A DNA stretch of 64,000 nucleotides from Pseudophaeobacter sp. EL27 (lineage in GTDB: Bacteria > Pseudomonadota > Alphaproteobacteria > Rhodobacterales > Rhodobacteraceae): NCBI RefSeq assembly GCF_900313025.1, contig NZ_OMPQ01000004.1, forward strand, positions 61,387 to 125,386, in the 5' to 3' direction. The translations under genes and the position numbers were made by a program. The notes under the pieces are model-generated. The model saw nothing but the letters and a program-made list of their open reading frames with translations, ran no database searches and had not been told where the DNA came from. Positions 11,983-20,575 of the stretch are shown here, one piece after another; the first letter of the stretch is position 1; the number at the start of each line of letters is the position of its first letter.

Positions 11983-13370
11983 TCTGCGCCCCCCCGTGGG
12001 CGGGACTGAAAGCGGCTGAGCTCTTCGAGGCTCAGCAACCGCTGCGGGCTGCGCAGGCGGTAGTATCCGACCTGAGCTTCCGGTTCCTGGCGCCAGTCAG
12101 CCAAAAGACTGCTGACGATCGGGCCACATTGGCGTCCCTGACAAGGCCCCATGCCACAACGGGTCAGGGATTTTAGCGCGTTTGGGTCACGCGCGCCTTG
12201 TTCAAAGCCTTCCTTCAAATCCTGAAGGCGCCGCTCTTCACAGCGACAGACAATGGTGTCCGCTTGTTGGGGGAGGCAAAGGCATTTGCTGGGGCCGTAA
12301 AGCTGATCGATAAAGGCGCGAAAAGGGGCCATTTTTGCAAGGACAGCGTGATCCTCGCTGGCTTTGCGGTCCCGCTCTGCAGGTGTGAGGCGGCCCAGTC
12401 TTTTGAGGATATTCAAGGCTGTCAGACGTCCAGCGGATTGCGCCGCATCAGCGCCAATGATGCCCGCGCCATCCCCAGCCACTGATACATGCGGGACCGA
12501 GCTTTGCCCCCAGGCATCGGTTTGAACCTGCCAGCAGTGCTGAGCCGCATTCCAGATATGGCTGAGCCCCAAGGATCGAGAGATGTTGCTGTGCGGGATC
12601 ACACCGTGATGAAGGAAGACGTGATTACTCATGACCCGCTGTTGCTCCCTGCAGCCGAACTCCAGGCCGGTGGCCATGTCTTGACCCAGAACACGCAGAT
12701 TGCTGGCGCCTTTGAAAACGGGAATGCCGGATGAGGCGATTTCACGCATCATTCCCAATCCCTTGAACATCATCGGCCAAGAGCGCAATGCGCCGGGCAC
12801 CTTTGGCAGGGATGTCAGGTAGTTGCGACGCGGGGTGGTGTCGACCAAGGCCGCGACCTTGACGCCAAGACGCAGATATTGCGCTACAATCAAGTAGAGC
12901 AGGGGGCCGGATCCCGCAAAAATGGCCCTTTCGGCAACCATTGCATCAGATTTCAGCATGACCTGGGCCGCCCCTGCAGTCATCACACCGGGCAGGGTCC
13001 AGCCGGGGATTGGCATGGGGCGTTCCATTGCGCCAGGGCAAAGCAGGATTTCGCGTGTTTGAACAGTACGGGGAATACCATCCTGGGTGTAAAGAACAGT
13101 GCCGTCCTCCCCCACATGCCAGACATCAGCTTCGCTCAAATGCTCTGCGTTGCTGGCCTCAAAACGCTCAATCAGTTTGGAGCCGGCAGTGTAGTCCGTG
13201 CCAAGAGCACCGCTATCCGACAAGGGACTATTTGCAGCAGATCGAAAGATCTGACCACCCGCGCGCGGTGCTCGGTCCAGCACGAGGACCCGGGCGCCTG
13301 CGTTGGCGAGTTCAATGGCAGCACTCATCCCGGCCGGACCCGCGCCAACGATAACACAGTCATAGGTCAT
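11979..13370 (-). CDS. NAD(P)/FAD oxidoreductase with BFD-like [2Fe-2S] domain (HcnB/OoxA type)
   Basis: A 463-aa alpha subunit of a multi-component amine dehydrogenase. The N-terminal flavin fold is DCVIVGAGPAGMSAAIELA (about residues 4-22) and the second nucleotide site lies near residue 150. A C-terminal bacterioferredoxin-associated-ferredoxin-like domain supplies four cysteines (IVCRCEERR, then CGMGPCQGRQC, about residues 373-415). This matches HcnB of hydrogen cyanide synthase and OoxA of opine oxidases. It overlaps the small ferredoxin gene upstream and the DAO gene downstream by 4 bp each, so the three subunits are translationally coupled. Confidence 0.87.
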   Translation of the reverse strand: MTYDCVIVGAGPAGMSAAIELANAGARVLVLDRAPRAGGQIFRSAANSPLSDSGALGTDYTAGSKLIERFEASNAEHLSEADVWHVGEDGTVLYTQDGIPRTVQTREILLCPGAMERPMPIPGWTLPGVMTAGAAQVMLKSDAMVAERAIFAGSGPLLYLIVAQYLRLGVKVAALVDTTPRRNYLTSLPKVPGALRSWPMMFKGLGMMREIASSGIPVFKGASNLRVLGQDMATGLEFGCREQQRVMSNHVFLHHGVIPHSNISRSLGLSHIWNAAQHCWQVQTDAWGQSSVPHVSVAGDGAGIIGADAAQSAGRLTALNILKRLGRLTPAERDRKASEDHAVLAKMAPFRAFIDQLYGPSKCLCLPQQADTIVCRCEERRLQDLKEGFEQGARDPNALKSLTRCGMGPCQGRQCGPIVSSLLADWRQEPEAQVGYYRLRSPQRLLSLEELSRFQSRPRGGAE

Positions 13371-13684
13371 TCCGGGATGCCTTGTATTGGGGCCTTGGAT
13401 GTTTCGGTGATGTCTTGAGTTTGAATATGCATGCCGTCGCGCACCCGCCGCAAACAGGCTTGTTGGTTGGGGGTTCCGTCAATCTGGACGAGGCATTCAA
13501 AGCAAACGCCCATGGCGCAAAATGCACTACGGTCTTCACCTGACAGGGCCGCCTTGCGGGTTGTTAGCTGTCCGGCCAAGGCCATGGTTGCCCAAACAGT
13601 CTGCCCCTCAGGTGCTGCGACGGATTGGCTGTTTACGGTCACAGTCACCGTTTTCGCAGGTGTTGAGCGGAGCGATGAAAACAT
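13367..13684 (-). CDS. (2Fe-2S)-binding small subunit (HcnA/OoxX type)
   Basis: A 105-aa ferredoxin-like gamma subunit. It has the cluster pattern FCAMGVCFECLV (three Cys, about residues 50-61) plus a further Cys in ACLRRVRDGM. It belongs to the small Fe-S partner proteins of HcnABC, opine-oxidase and hydroxyproline-dehydrogenase complexes, which transfer electrons to the respiratory chain. It is the first dehydrogenase gene after the TRAP importer genes and overlaps the alpha subunit by 4 bp. The gap of about 107 bp to the TRAP binding-protein gene upstream has no strong terminator. Confidence 0.85.
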   Translation of the reverse strand: MFSSLRSTPAKTVTVTVNSQSVAAPEGQTVWATMALAGQLTTRKAALSGEDRSAFCAMGVCFECLVQIDGTPNQQACLRRVRDGMHIQTQDITETSKAPIQGIPE

Positions 13685-13791
13685 GTGGAATGTCCTTGAA
13701 AGGTCGCTGGAGGTCTGGACAGGAGACGGGTGGGACAGACAGGGCGATCAACACGTGGCCGCCCTGTCTGGTGTTGCGCAGTTGGGAGAGG

Positions 13792-14784
13792 TTACTGCGC
13801 GATTTTGTCGAGGATCGACTGACCCCATTCCTGGCCCACATCTTCCAGAACCTGTGGCCAGACCTGCGCACGCACATGGGCGGCAGTTTCGGCCAGCTCT
13901 TCTTCGGTAAGGGAAACGATCTTGGCGCCATGATCGGCAAGCTTCTGTTCAAATGCACCCTGGTCCGCTTCGGCGGTGGTCCAGCGGGTGGCTTCAAAAT
14001 CGAGCGCGGCGGCCTCCAGCGCGGTACGGTCACTATCACTCAGCTCCGCCAGAGAACCGGAGTTGATGATCATGTACCAGACTTCAAAATGCGTGTTCAC
14101 GGGAACATAGGCGCTGGTCACATCGCGGAACGAAGCATAGTAGCCCTCGGCGCCGGAACCCACGACACCGTCAACCACGCCGGTCTGTACGGCGGTGAAG
14201 GCTTCGGAAAAGGGGATGGGCGAGCTGATATAGCCAAGCGCATCTGCGGTCAGCTGGAAGCTTTTGATGCCGGGAACCCGTACCTTGATGCCTTTGGCGG
14301 CCAGCGGATCCCCTGGGGATACAGGATCAGTATGCAGCGCTACGCCACCAAAATAGACGGGATAGGCTGCCAGCATGGTGATGTCCTGCTTGGCATAGAG
14401 ATCTTTCATCGCAGCGTGGATGGCGCCACCGGGGCCGTAGATCGCTTTAGCCTCGGACCAGTTGGCTGCAACATAGGGAAAGGCGCTGATCTGCATGCGG
14501 CGGTCAACTGCGGTAGCTGCGGGCTGGACCGCCATGTCAATGGCCCCAACCGAGATACGCTCTTGTACCGAGGTGTAGTCGCCCAGAGCAGAGGCCGGGA
14601 ACAGGTTCAGGTCAAGGGACCCATCTGTTGCTTCGGAGACTGTCTCGGCAAAGGCGCGCAGCTCATTGTCGATGGTCGCGCCCTGCGGGCGGATATGGCT
14701 GAGTTTGAGTGTATCAGCAGTGGCCACGCCAGCCGTTGCCAGAACAGCAGCTGCAAGGCAGGTCGATTTCAGGAAAGTCATCAT
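13792..14784 (-). CDS. dctP: TRAP transporter periplasmic binding protein (DctP family)
   Basis: A 330-aa solute receptor of a TRAP importer. It has a cleavable signal peptide (about residues 1-23, ending ATA) and DctP-family blocks, including KGIKVRVPGIKSF (about 164-176), whose Arg usually binds the ligand carboxylate. It delivers a small carboxylated solute to the membrane subunits encoded just upstream. The following dehydrogenase genes suggest an amino, imino or opine-like acid as ligand. ATG at 14784 is preceded by GGAGGAG. Its place between permease and catabolic genes suits a substrate-induced operon controlled by the divergent LysR gene. Confidence 0.92.
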   Translation of the reverse strand: MMTFLKSTCLAAAVLATAGVATADTLKLSHIRPQGATIDNELRAFAETVSEATDGSLDLNLFPASALGDYTSVQERISVGAIDMAVQPAATAVDRRMQISAFPYVAANWSEAKAIYGPGGAIHAAMKDLYAKQDITMLAAYPVYFGGVALHTDPVSPGDPLAAKGIKVRVPGIKSFQLTADALGYISSPIPFSEAFTAVQTGVVDGVVGSGAEGYYASFRDVTSAYVPVNTHFEVWYMIINSGSLAELSDSDRTALEAAALDFEATRWTTAEADQGAFEQKLADHGAKIVSLTEEELAETAAHVRAQVWPQVLEDVGQEWGQSILDKIAQ

Positions 14785-14825
14785 AGGTAGGTCTCCTCCA
14801 AGATTTGTGATGATGTGGGCGGGGT

Positions 14826-16124
14826 TTAGTATCCAAAGAAGCGGGGCAGTCCGAGCGACAGGTTCGGCCAGAAACTGGTCAGGAAGACGACGGGGAGATA
14901 ACCCAGCAGGATCAGAGTCATGGCAGGGCGGATCACTTTGGTGACCGGCACTTTGCCGATGCGGGCGCCGAGATACAGGATCGAGGCATAGGGTGGGGTG
15001 ACGCCGCCCATGGCTGTATTGACGCCCATGATGGCGGCAAACTGGACGGGGCTGACCCCAATGGCCTGCATCAGTGGCAACAACAACGGTGCGATAAGGA
15101 TAATAGCGGTCACATCGTTGACGACCATCCCGACAAGGAACAGCAGGATGTTGATCAGGATCAGCAGGATCATCTTGTTGTCGGTGATTGAAAAGATTGC
15201 CTCGACCAGCGCCTGTGGCACGCTTTCCAGAACAAACATCTGGCTCAGGATCATCGAGAACAGGATCATCAACATGATCGCGCCCACCGATGTTGCGGCT
15301 TCGCGGCCTGCGCCCAGGAAGGTCCGGATGTCCAACCCGCGATAGATCAGGAAACCAACGGGAATGGCGTAGATCACAGCCACGGCGGCGGCTTCGGTGG
15401 GGGTCATGATGCCGCCATAGATGCCGCCCAGAATGATCACTGGCATCAGCAGGGCCGGGGTGGCTTTGAAACCACGGCTGCTGGCTTCGGCAACAAAGGC
15501 TGCGCCTTTGGGCGGCTCATTCAGTTTCAGTGGGAACTTGCGCGCCATGCGGATGTTCACCAACGAAAAGCTGAGCATGATCAGCAGGCCGGGGCCGAGG
15601 GTTGCCAGGAAACAAGCCAGGATCGAGGTGTCCGTCACCCAACCATAAACGATCATGGTCACTGAAGGCGGGATGAGCAGACCCAGAAGAGAAGCATTGG
15701 CAATGAGTGCCGTTGCATATTCCCGTGGATAGCCCTGTTTTTCCATCTCGGGGATCAACAAGGGGCCGATGGCCGCAACACCGGTCAGGCCCGAGCCAGA
15801 GATCGCCCCAATCAGGGCGCAGGATACTGTTGCCACGACACCCAATCCGCCCCGCAAATGGCCGATGAAGATATTCACGAAATTCAGCAAGGAGGCCGCG
15901 ATGCCGGAGACACTCATGATGGTGCCTGCAAGGACAAAGAGCGGGATGGCCAGCAGCACCGGGTTGCCCAGTTGCTGGAACCCCCAAAGCACGTTGCCTT
16001 TCATCACCACATCACCGAGGTAATACATCACCATCAGGCCGGCGCCGAAACAATAGGGCAGGGGAACGCCAAGGGTCAGCAGAACAACCAGTACCAGTAC
16101 CGCGAGCAGAGCGATTTCAACCAT
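14826..16124 (-). CDS. dctM: TRAP transporter large permease (DctM family)
   Basis: A 432-aa membrane protein with about 12 hydrophobic segments, the large channel-forming subunit of a TRAP importer that uses a Na+ gradient. The family blocks GVPLPYCFGAG, PLFVLAGTIMS and GGVTPPYASILYLG are readable. I place the start at ATG 16124 (MVEIALLAV) because an AAGGAC site lies about 9 bp upstream; the frame is open to 16142. The start overlaps the end of the small permease gene only slightly or not at all, and the binding-protein gene follows after about 40 bp. Confidence 0.92.
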   Translation of the reverse strand: MVEIALLAVLVLVVLLTLGVPLPYCFGAGLMVMYYLGDVVMKGNVLWGFQQLGNPVLLAIPLFVLAGTIMSVSGIAASLLNFVNIFIGHLRGGLGVVATVSCALIGAISGSGLTGVAAIGPLLIPEMEKQGYPREYATALIANASLLGLLIPPSVTMIVYGWVTDTSILACFLATLGPGLLIMLSFSLVNIRMARKFPLKLNEPPKGAAFVAEASSRGFKATPALLMPVIILGGIYGGIMTPTEAAAVAVIYAIPVGFLIYRGLDIRTFLGAGREAATSVGAIMLMILFSMILSQMFVLESVPQALVEAIFSITDNKMILLILINILLFLVGMVVNDVTAIILIAPLLLPLMQAIGVSPVQFAAIMGVNTAMGGVTPPYASILYLGARIGKVPVTKVIRPAMTLILLGYLPVVFLTSFWPNLSLGLPRFFGY

Positions 16125-16608
16125 CAAAACGGTCCTTTGCAAAAATGCTGCGCAGATGGGTCAGCAGGTGTCCGGCGGTGAAAAGCATCATCAGGACCAG
16201 GCCAATGACCAAAGAGCAGTCGACCCAGAAGGTGGGCAGATAGAGCGTGGGGCTTTCGCGCCAGACACGCAGCGAATATTTGGCGAAATCCCAGGCCCAA
16301 TAGGTGAGCCACATGCTGATGATCAGGCTGATGACCTCGCCAATGGCGGCCAGGATCTGATGCTGACGCTCAGTCGTGAGAAAGATCTCCAGCACATTGG
16401 CGCGGATGTGGGTGTTCTCGCGGGAGGCATTGACGGCCCCCAGCACATAAAGCCAGAGGGTCGGAAACAGCAGGCTTTCTTCCAGCCCCATTACCGGGAT
16501 TTCCAAGAGATATCTGGTGATCACCTGAATAAACTGGCCCAACGCGACAACGCAGATCAGGACCGTTAGCAGGATGCTGGCAAAGCGTGTCATGAACCCC
16601 TCCGACAT
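16117..16608 (-). CDS. dctQ: TRAP transporter small permease (DctQ family)
   Basis: A 163-aa protein with four predicted membrane helices, the small partner of the TRAP permease. It has the usual DctQ look (VITRYLLEIPVMGLEESLLF and later a W-rich loop). It is the first gene of the minus-strand operon DctQ-DctM-DctP-dehydrogenase-RidA. The promoter should lie in the 129-bp gap to the divergent LysR gene at 16738. ATG at 16608 is chosen; an alternative frame in the same stretch is a shadow. Confidence 0.88.
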   Translation of the reverse strand: MSEGFMTRFASILLTVLICVVALGQFIQVITRYLLEIPVMGLEESLLFPTLWLYVLGAVNASRENTHIRANVLEIFLTTERQHQILAAIGEVISLIISMWLTYWAWDFAKYSLRVWRESPTLYLPTFWVDCSLVIGLVLMMLFTAGHLLTHLRSIFAKDRFDG

Positions 16609-16737
16609 GGCGCAAGACTGTCCTGCGCTGGTTGGTTAAGGGTTGCGATGAGGGGGCATTAAGTCAAAACGATTAAGTTGATAGATAAATAAAGTTACTC
16701 TATGGATAGTGGAGAAACCTAGGAAAATCAATTCACC

Positions 16738-17652
16738 ATGAACCTGAGCTTTCGCCAACTTCAGGCCTTTCGAGAGGTCATGCGCACGGGATCTGTCTCA
16801 GAAGCCGCCCGAATCTTGGGCCGGACTCAGCCTGCGGCCAGTGCCCTGATTGCCAATCTGGAGGCCGAACTGGGCCTGTCCCTGTTCCGGCGCCAACGCA
16901 GAAAAATGGTGCCAACGCCCGAAGCCCGCTATTTTGTGTCGGAAGCTGAGGCCATCCTTGACCGACTGGCGCTCTCGACCCGCACCATGCGCGAAATCGG
17001 AGAGCTGTCTCAGGGACGCCTCAAAATCGCCTGCATGCCGGCCGCGTCACAGGTAATGATGCCGCAACTGGTGGCGGAGTTCTTGAAGGACAAACAAGAC
17101 GTCAAGGTGTCGCTGATGATGCGGGCCTCATCGGTCATTGAGGAGTGGATCTCGTCGCAACAATACGACATCGGGCTGTCAGAAACGCCGACAGATTCAG
17201 CGGCTCTCGATACAAAGGATTTCCAGCTGGCCTGCGTCTGTGCGGTCCCTGCGGAGGATCCACTGGCCCAACAGGATGAAATCACCGCTGCAGATTTGAA
17301 TGGCCGTCCCATGGCCGCGCTACAAGAAGGGCATCCGAACCTCATTGATACCCAGAGGGCCTTTGCAGTTCAAAGATCAAGTTTTGTTCAGAGATTTGAA
17401 CTGCGAAACTTTCACCCGGCTATGACTTTGGTTGAGAATGGCCTGTGCTATTGCATCTGCGATCCGATTACGGCCGCTGGCTACATGAAGGCGCGCCCGG
17501 AACCGCACCCCATCGTGTTCCGAAAGTTCAACCCAGGCGTGGTTCTGAAAGTTTCGATTTTGCAACCATCACACCGCCCTCCTTCAACTTTGGCGACAAG
17601 CTTCGCAGAAAGTCTGAGCCAAGAGCTACGTCAAATTCAGGAGCTGTTTTAA
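16738..17652 (+). CDS. LysR family transcriptional regulator
   Basis: A 304-aa LysR-type regulator with the N-terminal winged helix-turn-helix (FRQLQAFREVMRTGSVSEAA, then RTQPAASALIANLEAELG, residues 5-45) and a type-2 periplasmic-binding-like effector domain. It is transcribed divergently from the TRAP/dehydrogenase operon with 129 bp between the starts, the typical arrangement for a LysR protein that autoregulates and activates its neighbour when the imported substrate is present. It belongs to the subgroup found next to amino-acid and opine catabolic genes. The effector is unknown. Confidence 0.9.
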   Translation: MNLSFRQLQAFREVMRTGSVSEAARILGRTQPAASALIANLEAELGLSLFRRQRRKMVPTPEARYFVSEAEAILDRLALSTRTMREIGELSQGRLKIACMPAASQVMMPQLVAEFLKDKQDVKVSLMMRASSVIEEWISSQQYDIGLSETPTDSAALDTKDFQLACVCAVPAEDPLAQQDEITAADLNGRPMAALQEGHPNLIDTQRAFAVQRSSFVQRFELRNFHPAMTLVENGLCYCICDPITAAGYMKARPEPHPIVFRKFNPGVVLKVSILQPSHRPPSTLATSFAESLSQELRQIQELF

Positions 17653-18312
17653 GTTCCTGACCCGCTGAGGCAGATGAAACTCCTGAACGGGCAGAAAATT
17701 GAAATATGAGCAACCACAGAGGCATTTAACCTTACTGCGAAAGGACGCTCCAACTGAAGCGACCGGAGCTGCGAGACCAAAGTCAACTTCTCGCGCCAAA
17801 TGTGCTTAGCGGTCAAACCCACAAGATTGGGCTGAACCTTTGAGGATCACTGCCTTCATTCGGGTTCGCAAAGTTGACCTCATCCAAAACGACCTGAGAC
17901 ATCGAATTAGGTTGTTTGCCTGCTTTTGCAGTACTTTTGATCTTTGACTTTGCAAAGTCCGCTTCCTGCGCATAGCCGCCGTTGCCCATGCGCCACGATT
18001 GTCATGCGAACCTTCAAGAACCGTAGATGACTGCTGTCAGCCCTTTCTGGACATTCGTTTCCTTGTCCCGCACTCTAGGAAGGCAACTTACGAAGGACAG
18101 CTTGAAGACATTCGCGGCACTCGCATTGACCAAGAGAGAATAGGAGCATAGCTGCCCTTCACCGCTCCAGATATTCGCTTTCGCGTTTAGAGCCTGGGTA
18201 ACAGCAGAAAAGTTCAAATCTCCAAATTTTAGGCCCGTACGTGTCGGCTGAAACAACTAGGTCCCTTGGCCAGACGGGTTGGTTGCTCTTAGTTCGAAAT
18301 ATTACGGAGCTT
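17653..18312. other. long intergenic region
   Basis: These 660 bp contain no gene I can support. A partial match to the dispersed repeat lies near 17925-17985. Small open frames on the minus strand (18014-18256) show no domain or ribosome site. Confidence 0.5.
17925..17985 (+). repeat. dispersed intergenic repeat, partial copy
   Basis: It matches only the 3' half of the family: TTTGCAAAGTCCGCTTCCTG followed by CGCATAGCCGCCG. The first half has diverged beyond recognition. Confidence 0.35.
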
Positions 18313-18858
18313 TCAAATGGGTCGCATTGTTGCGATAAGCTCGGCAACCTTCAGGCCGAATTTGCGCATTTCTGATTTGTTCATGATCGCTCCATCTGCG
18401 GTCAGATACATCCAATCTGTCGCCTGTAAGATATGGCCACCTGACTCTTCAGGTAGAATGATCTCATAGCTCAAGCGCACAGTTGAACCGGATACAACGC
18501 CCTGAGCTTCCCCTACCAAGTCATCTGCAGTGGCCGTAAAGTTATTGTTGGGGCCGAGTGTCAGATACCATTTTCGGTTTTGAGTTTTTCCATTTGAATA
18601 GGTGAATTCCTCGGTCAAAGTCCCTGTGTTGCGCTCCCAGGTGCCAACCATCTTGGCGGTGAAACTATTGGTCATTTTTCCGCTGGGCCCAAAGATCAGA
18701 CCTTCGGACAGGATCTCCCCGGACAGATGGGTTTTGAGGTCAAACTGCGGTCCGGTTTCCGCATAGTCGCGCGGGGATTGGAACCGGAAGCTAAACAGAT
18801 AAGTTTTGGCAATCATGGCAAGCAGCAAAATGGCAAGACAGGCAGCAAGAAGTTTCAT
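18313..18858 (-). CDS. DUF3833 family lipoprotein-like or membrane-anchored protein
   Basis: A 181-aa protein with one N-terminal hydrophobic segment (MKLLAACLAILLLAMIAK), followed by a beta-rich domain of the DUF3833 family (for example GPSGKMTNSFTAKMVGTWE and YLTADGAIMNKSEMRKFGLK). Function is unknown. It usually occurs in the RpoE-ChrR-linked lipid cluster of Rhodobacteraceae, as here. The start is ATG 18858, the codon before the hydrophobic stretch; the frame is open further upstream but that part overlaps the transporter gene. It overlaps the carrier gene by 4 bp, so it is the last gene of the operon that begins at 23013. Confidence 0.8.
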   Translation of the reverse strand: MKLLAACLAILLLAMIAKTYLFSFRFQSPRDYAETGPQFDLKTHLSGEILSEGLIFGPSGKMTNSFTAKMVGTWERNTGTLTEEFTYSNGKTQNRKWYLTLGPNNNFTATADDLVGEAQGVVSGSTVRLSYEIILPEESGGHILQATDWMYLTADGAIMNKSEMRKFGLKVAELIATMRPI

Positions 18859-20084
18859 GATGGAGGGCTTTCGTTGGGCAGCCTCAGCGCATAGCAGAGG
18901 GCGACAGTTTTTAGACAACAGGGAAGGATGGCATAGGCCGTGACCAACGCCGCAAGAGCTGCTGGTGTGTTATCTGCTCCGGGTGTGAAACCTTGGACCT
19001 CTAGCAGGGGGAGAGCGATTGCAGCGGCTAGGGCCAGAGCGAGCTTCCCGGCAAAGGACCATATGCCAAAGGCCGCGCCTGCGCTGAGGCCCGCTTTGAC
19101 CAATGTGAGGCTGAACAGAGCTGGCAACAGCAACATATCCGCGCCAAGCGCAGCGCCTGAAGCCATGCAGATAAAGGTAAACCCTACTGCATGCCCCGGC
19201 TCCAGAAATACTGCCCCGACAAAGCTAGCAATTGCCAATGGCATTGCGATCAAGAGCGTAGGCTTTGCACCGATCCTTTGGCTCAGCAGGTTCCACAGGG
19301 GCACGCTTACCCCTGCCGACAGAAAAAACAGCACCAGGAGCGGGCCTGCCAGGTTGGGCATCGCCAGGTAGTCCTGAACAAAGAACAAGAACAGAGTGGA
19401 GGTCAGCGCCACTGGCAAGCTGTTCAGAACAGCCAGGATGATCAAGTTTGACGCACCTGATTGCCATAGGTTGGCAAGGCTCAAGGTTTGCCCCACTAAC
19501 GCCTGACGCTGCCAAATCTTCCGGGTCAGTAGGGCCGTGGCTAATGCCAAGCCCCCCAGAAAGAGACCAAATGCGGCATAACCTTGCCCACTGGCGCCGA
19601 GCCCAACCAGAAGAGCCGGAGCAATTGCGGCCAAAATCACCCCGATCAACATGCCGCTTTCTCGAAATGTCGCGAGGGTCATCAAATCGCGCGGCTTCGT
19701 TGAGACACTCAGTGTTGCACTGCGCCCATAAAGCAGGATCATTCCCAGACTATAGGCCGAGAACAACAACATCAGGATCAGGGTCATTTTGACCAACACA
19801 TTGGCCCCCTGCTGCAACCCAAACAGTATCGGAAATCCCAGAGCCAGACCAAGGGCGGCAGCCCAACCAAAGCTGGACTGGTATTGTGGCCAGCGATCAA
19901 CCGCCCAACCAATCAGGGGGTCTTGCACCAGATCAAAGGCCCTGATCGCCAGTAAAACAACGCCGAGTGAACCGAGGCTCAAACCCAGATCAGTTGCTGC
20001 AAATTGAGGCAAGTGAATATACAATGGGATCCCGGCACTGGCCAGCATCAGGGCGTAAAGGCTGACCCTTGGATACAGCATCAT
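18855..20084 (-). CDS. MFS/GPH-type transporter
   Basis: A 409-aa membrane protein with about 12 hydrophobic helices of the glycoside-pentoside-hexuronide:cation symporter-like major facilitator group. The loop motif FDLVQDPLIGWAVDRW (about residues 50-65) is typical. The equivalent gene of the R. sphaeroides RpoE regulon is also annotated as a GPH symporter, from memory. Its substrate is unknown; lipid-cluster context suggests a lipid or lipid precursor. It overlaps the chalcone-isomerase-like gene upstream and the DUF3833 gene downstream by 4 bp each, so translation is coupled. Confidence 0.85.
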   Translation of the reverse strand: MMLYPRVSLYALMLASAGIPLYIHLPQFAATDLGLSLGSLGVVLLAIRAFDLVQDPLIGWAVDRWPQYQSSFGWAAALGLALGFPILFGLQQGANVLVKMTLILMLLFSAYSLGMILLYGRSATLSVSTKPRDLMTLATFRESGMLIGVILAAIAPALLVGLGASGQGYAAFGLFLGGLALATALLTRKIWQRQALVGQTLSLANLWQSGASNLIILAVLNSLPVALTSTLFLFFVQDYLAMPNLAGPLLVLFFLSAGVSVPLWNLLSQRIGAKPTLLIAMPLAIASFVGAVFLEPGHAVGFTFICMASGAALGADMLLLPALFSLTLVKAGLSAGAAFGIWSFAGKLALALAAAIALPLLEVQGFTPGADNTPAALAALVTAYAILPCCLKTVALCYALRLPNESPPS

Positions 20085-20575
20085 TGGCCCAAGAGTGCCC
20101 GCGTGAACCGCGCAGACCGGCTGTCATTGCCCAGAAAAATCTCCATAAAATGGGTTTTGATATTGTCTTGATACAGGGTGCAGACCGCCACTCCATTGCG
20201 CCAAAAGGCGAGCCGATCTGGCCCGTCACTGACTGCCAGATAGATATCTCCGGGTGCAACAGATCGGTAGCATTTCTCCAGTTGATCCCGAATGGGCAGC
20301 GCATTTCCCATGCGGGCCATTTCGCGCAGGGTGGCCTCGACCAGATCAGATTGGCTCAACCGGCGCTGATAGGTCAGCTCAAGTCCAAAATCTTGGGACC
20401 AATCAAGCGGTCGACCAGCCTGAGTGAACAGCCGAGCCTTGTAGATCTGAAACCCCAGGAAACTAAAGGCAGCTTCACCGCGTTGCTCTACCCCTTTCGG
20501 CAAGTTGCTGGCCAGCGCAGCCCCGGTAACAAATGGAGCGAGGCAGAGACAGGTGCTGAACAACAGGTTAGGCAT
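20081..20575 (-). CDS. chalcone-isomerase-like domain protein
   Basis: A 164-aa exported protein. It has a signal peptide (about residues 1-22) and the chalcone-isomerase-like fold pattern (GVEQRGEAAFSFLGFQIYKA, then DLVEATLREMARMG). Bacterial members of this family lack known flavonoid activity and are thought to bind fatty acids or lipids. ATG at 20575 is chosen because the region upstream belongs to the methyltransferase gene, which it overlaps by 8 bp. It is part of the RpoE-linked lipid operon, so a role in handling modified fatty acids is plausible but unproven. Confidence 0.8.
   Translation of the reverse strand: MPNLLFSTCLCLAPFVTGAALASNLPKGVEQRGEAAFSFLGFQIYKARLFTQAGRPLDWSQDFGLELTYQRRLSQSDLVEATLREMARMGNALPIRDQLEKCYRSVAPGDIYLAVSDGPDRLAFWRNGVAVCTLYQDNIKTHFMEIFLGNDSRSARFTRALLGQ

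Noticed and set aside
18014..18256. 80-aa minus-strand ORF
   Set aside because: No domain, no ribosome site and a low-complexity composition in a repeat-bearing spacer.
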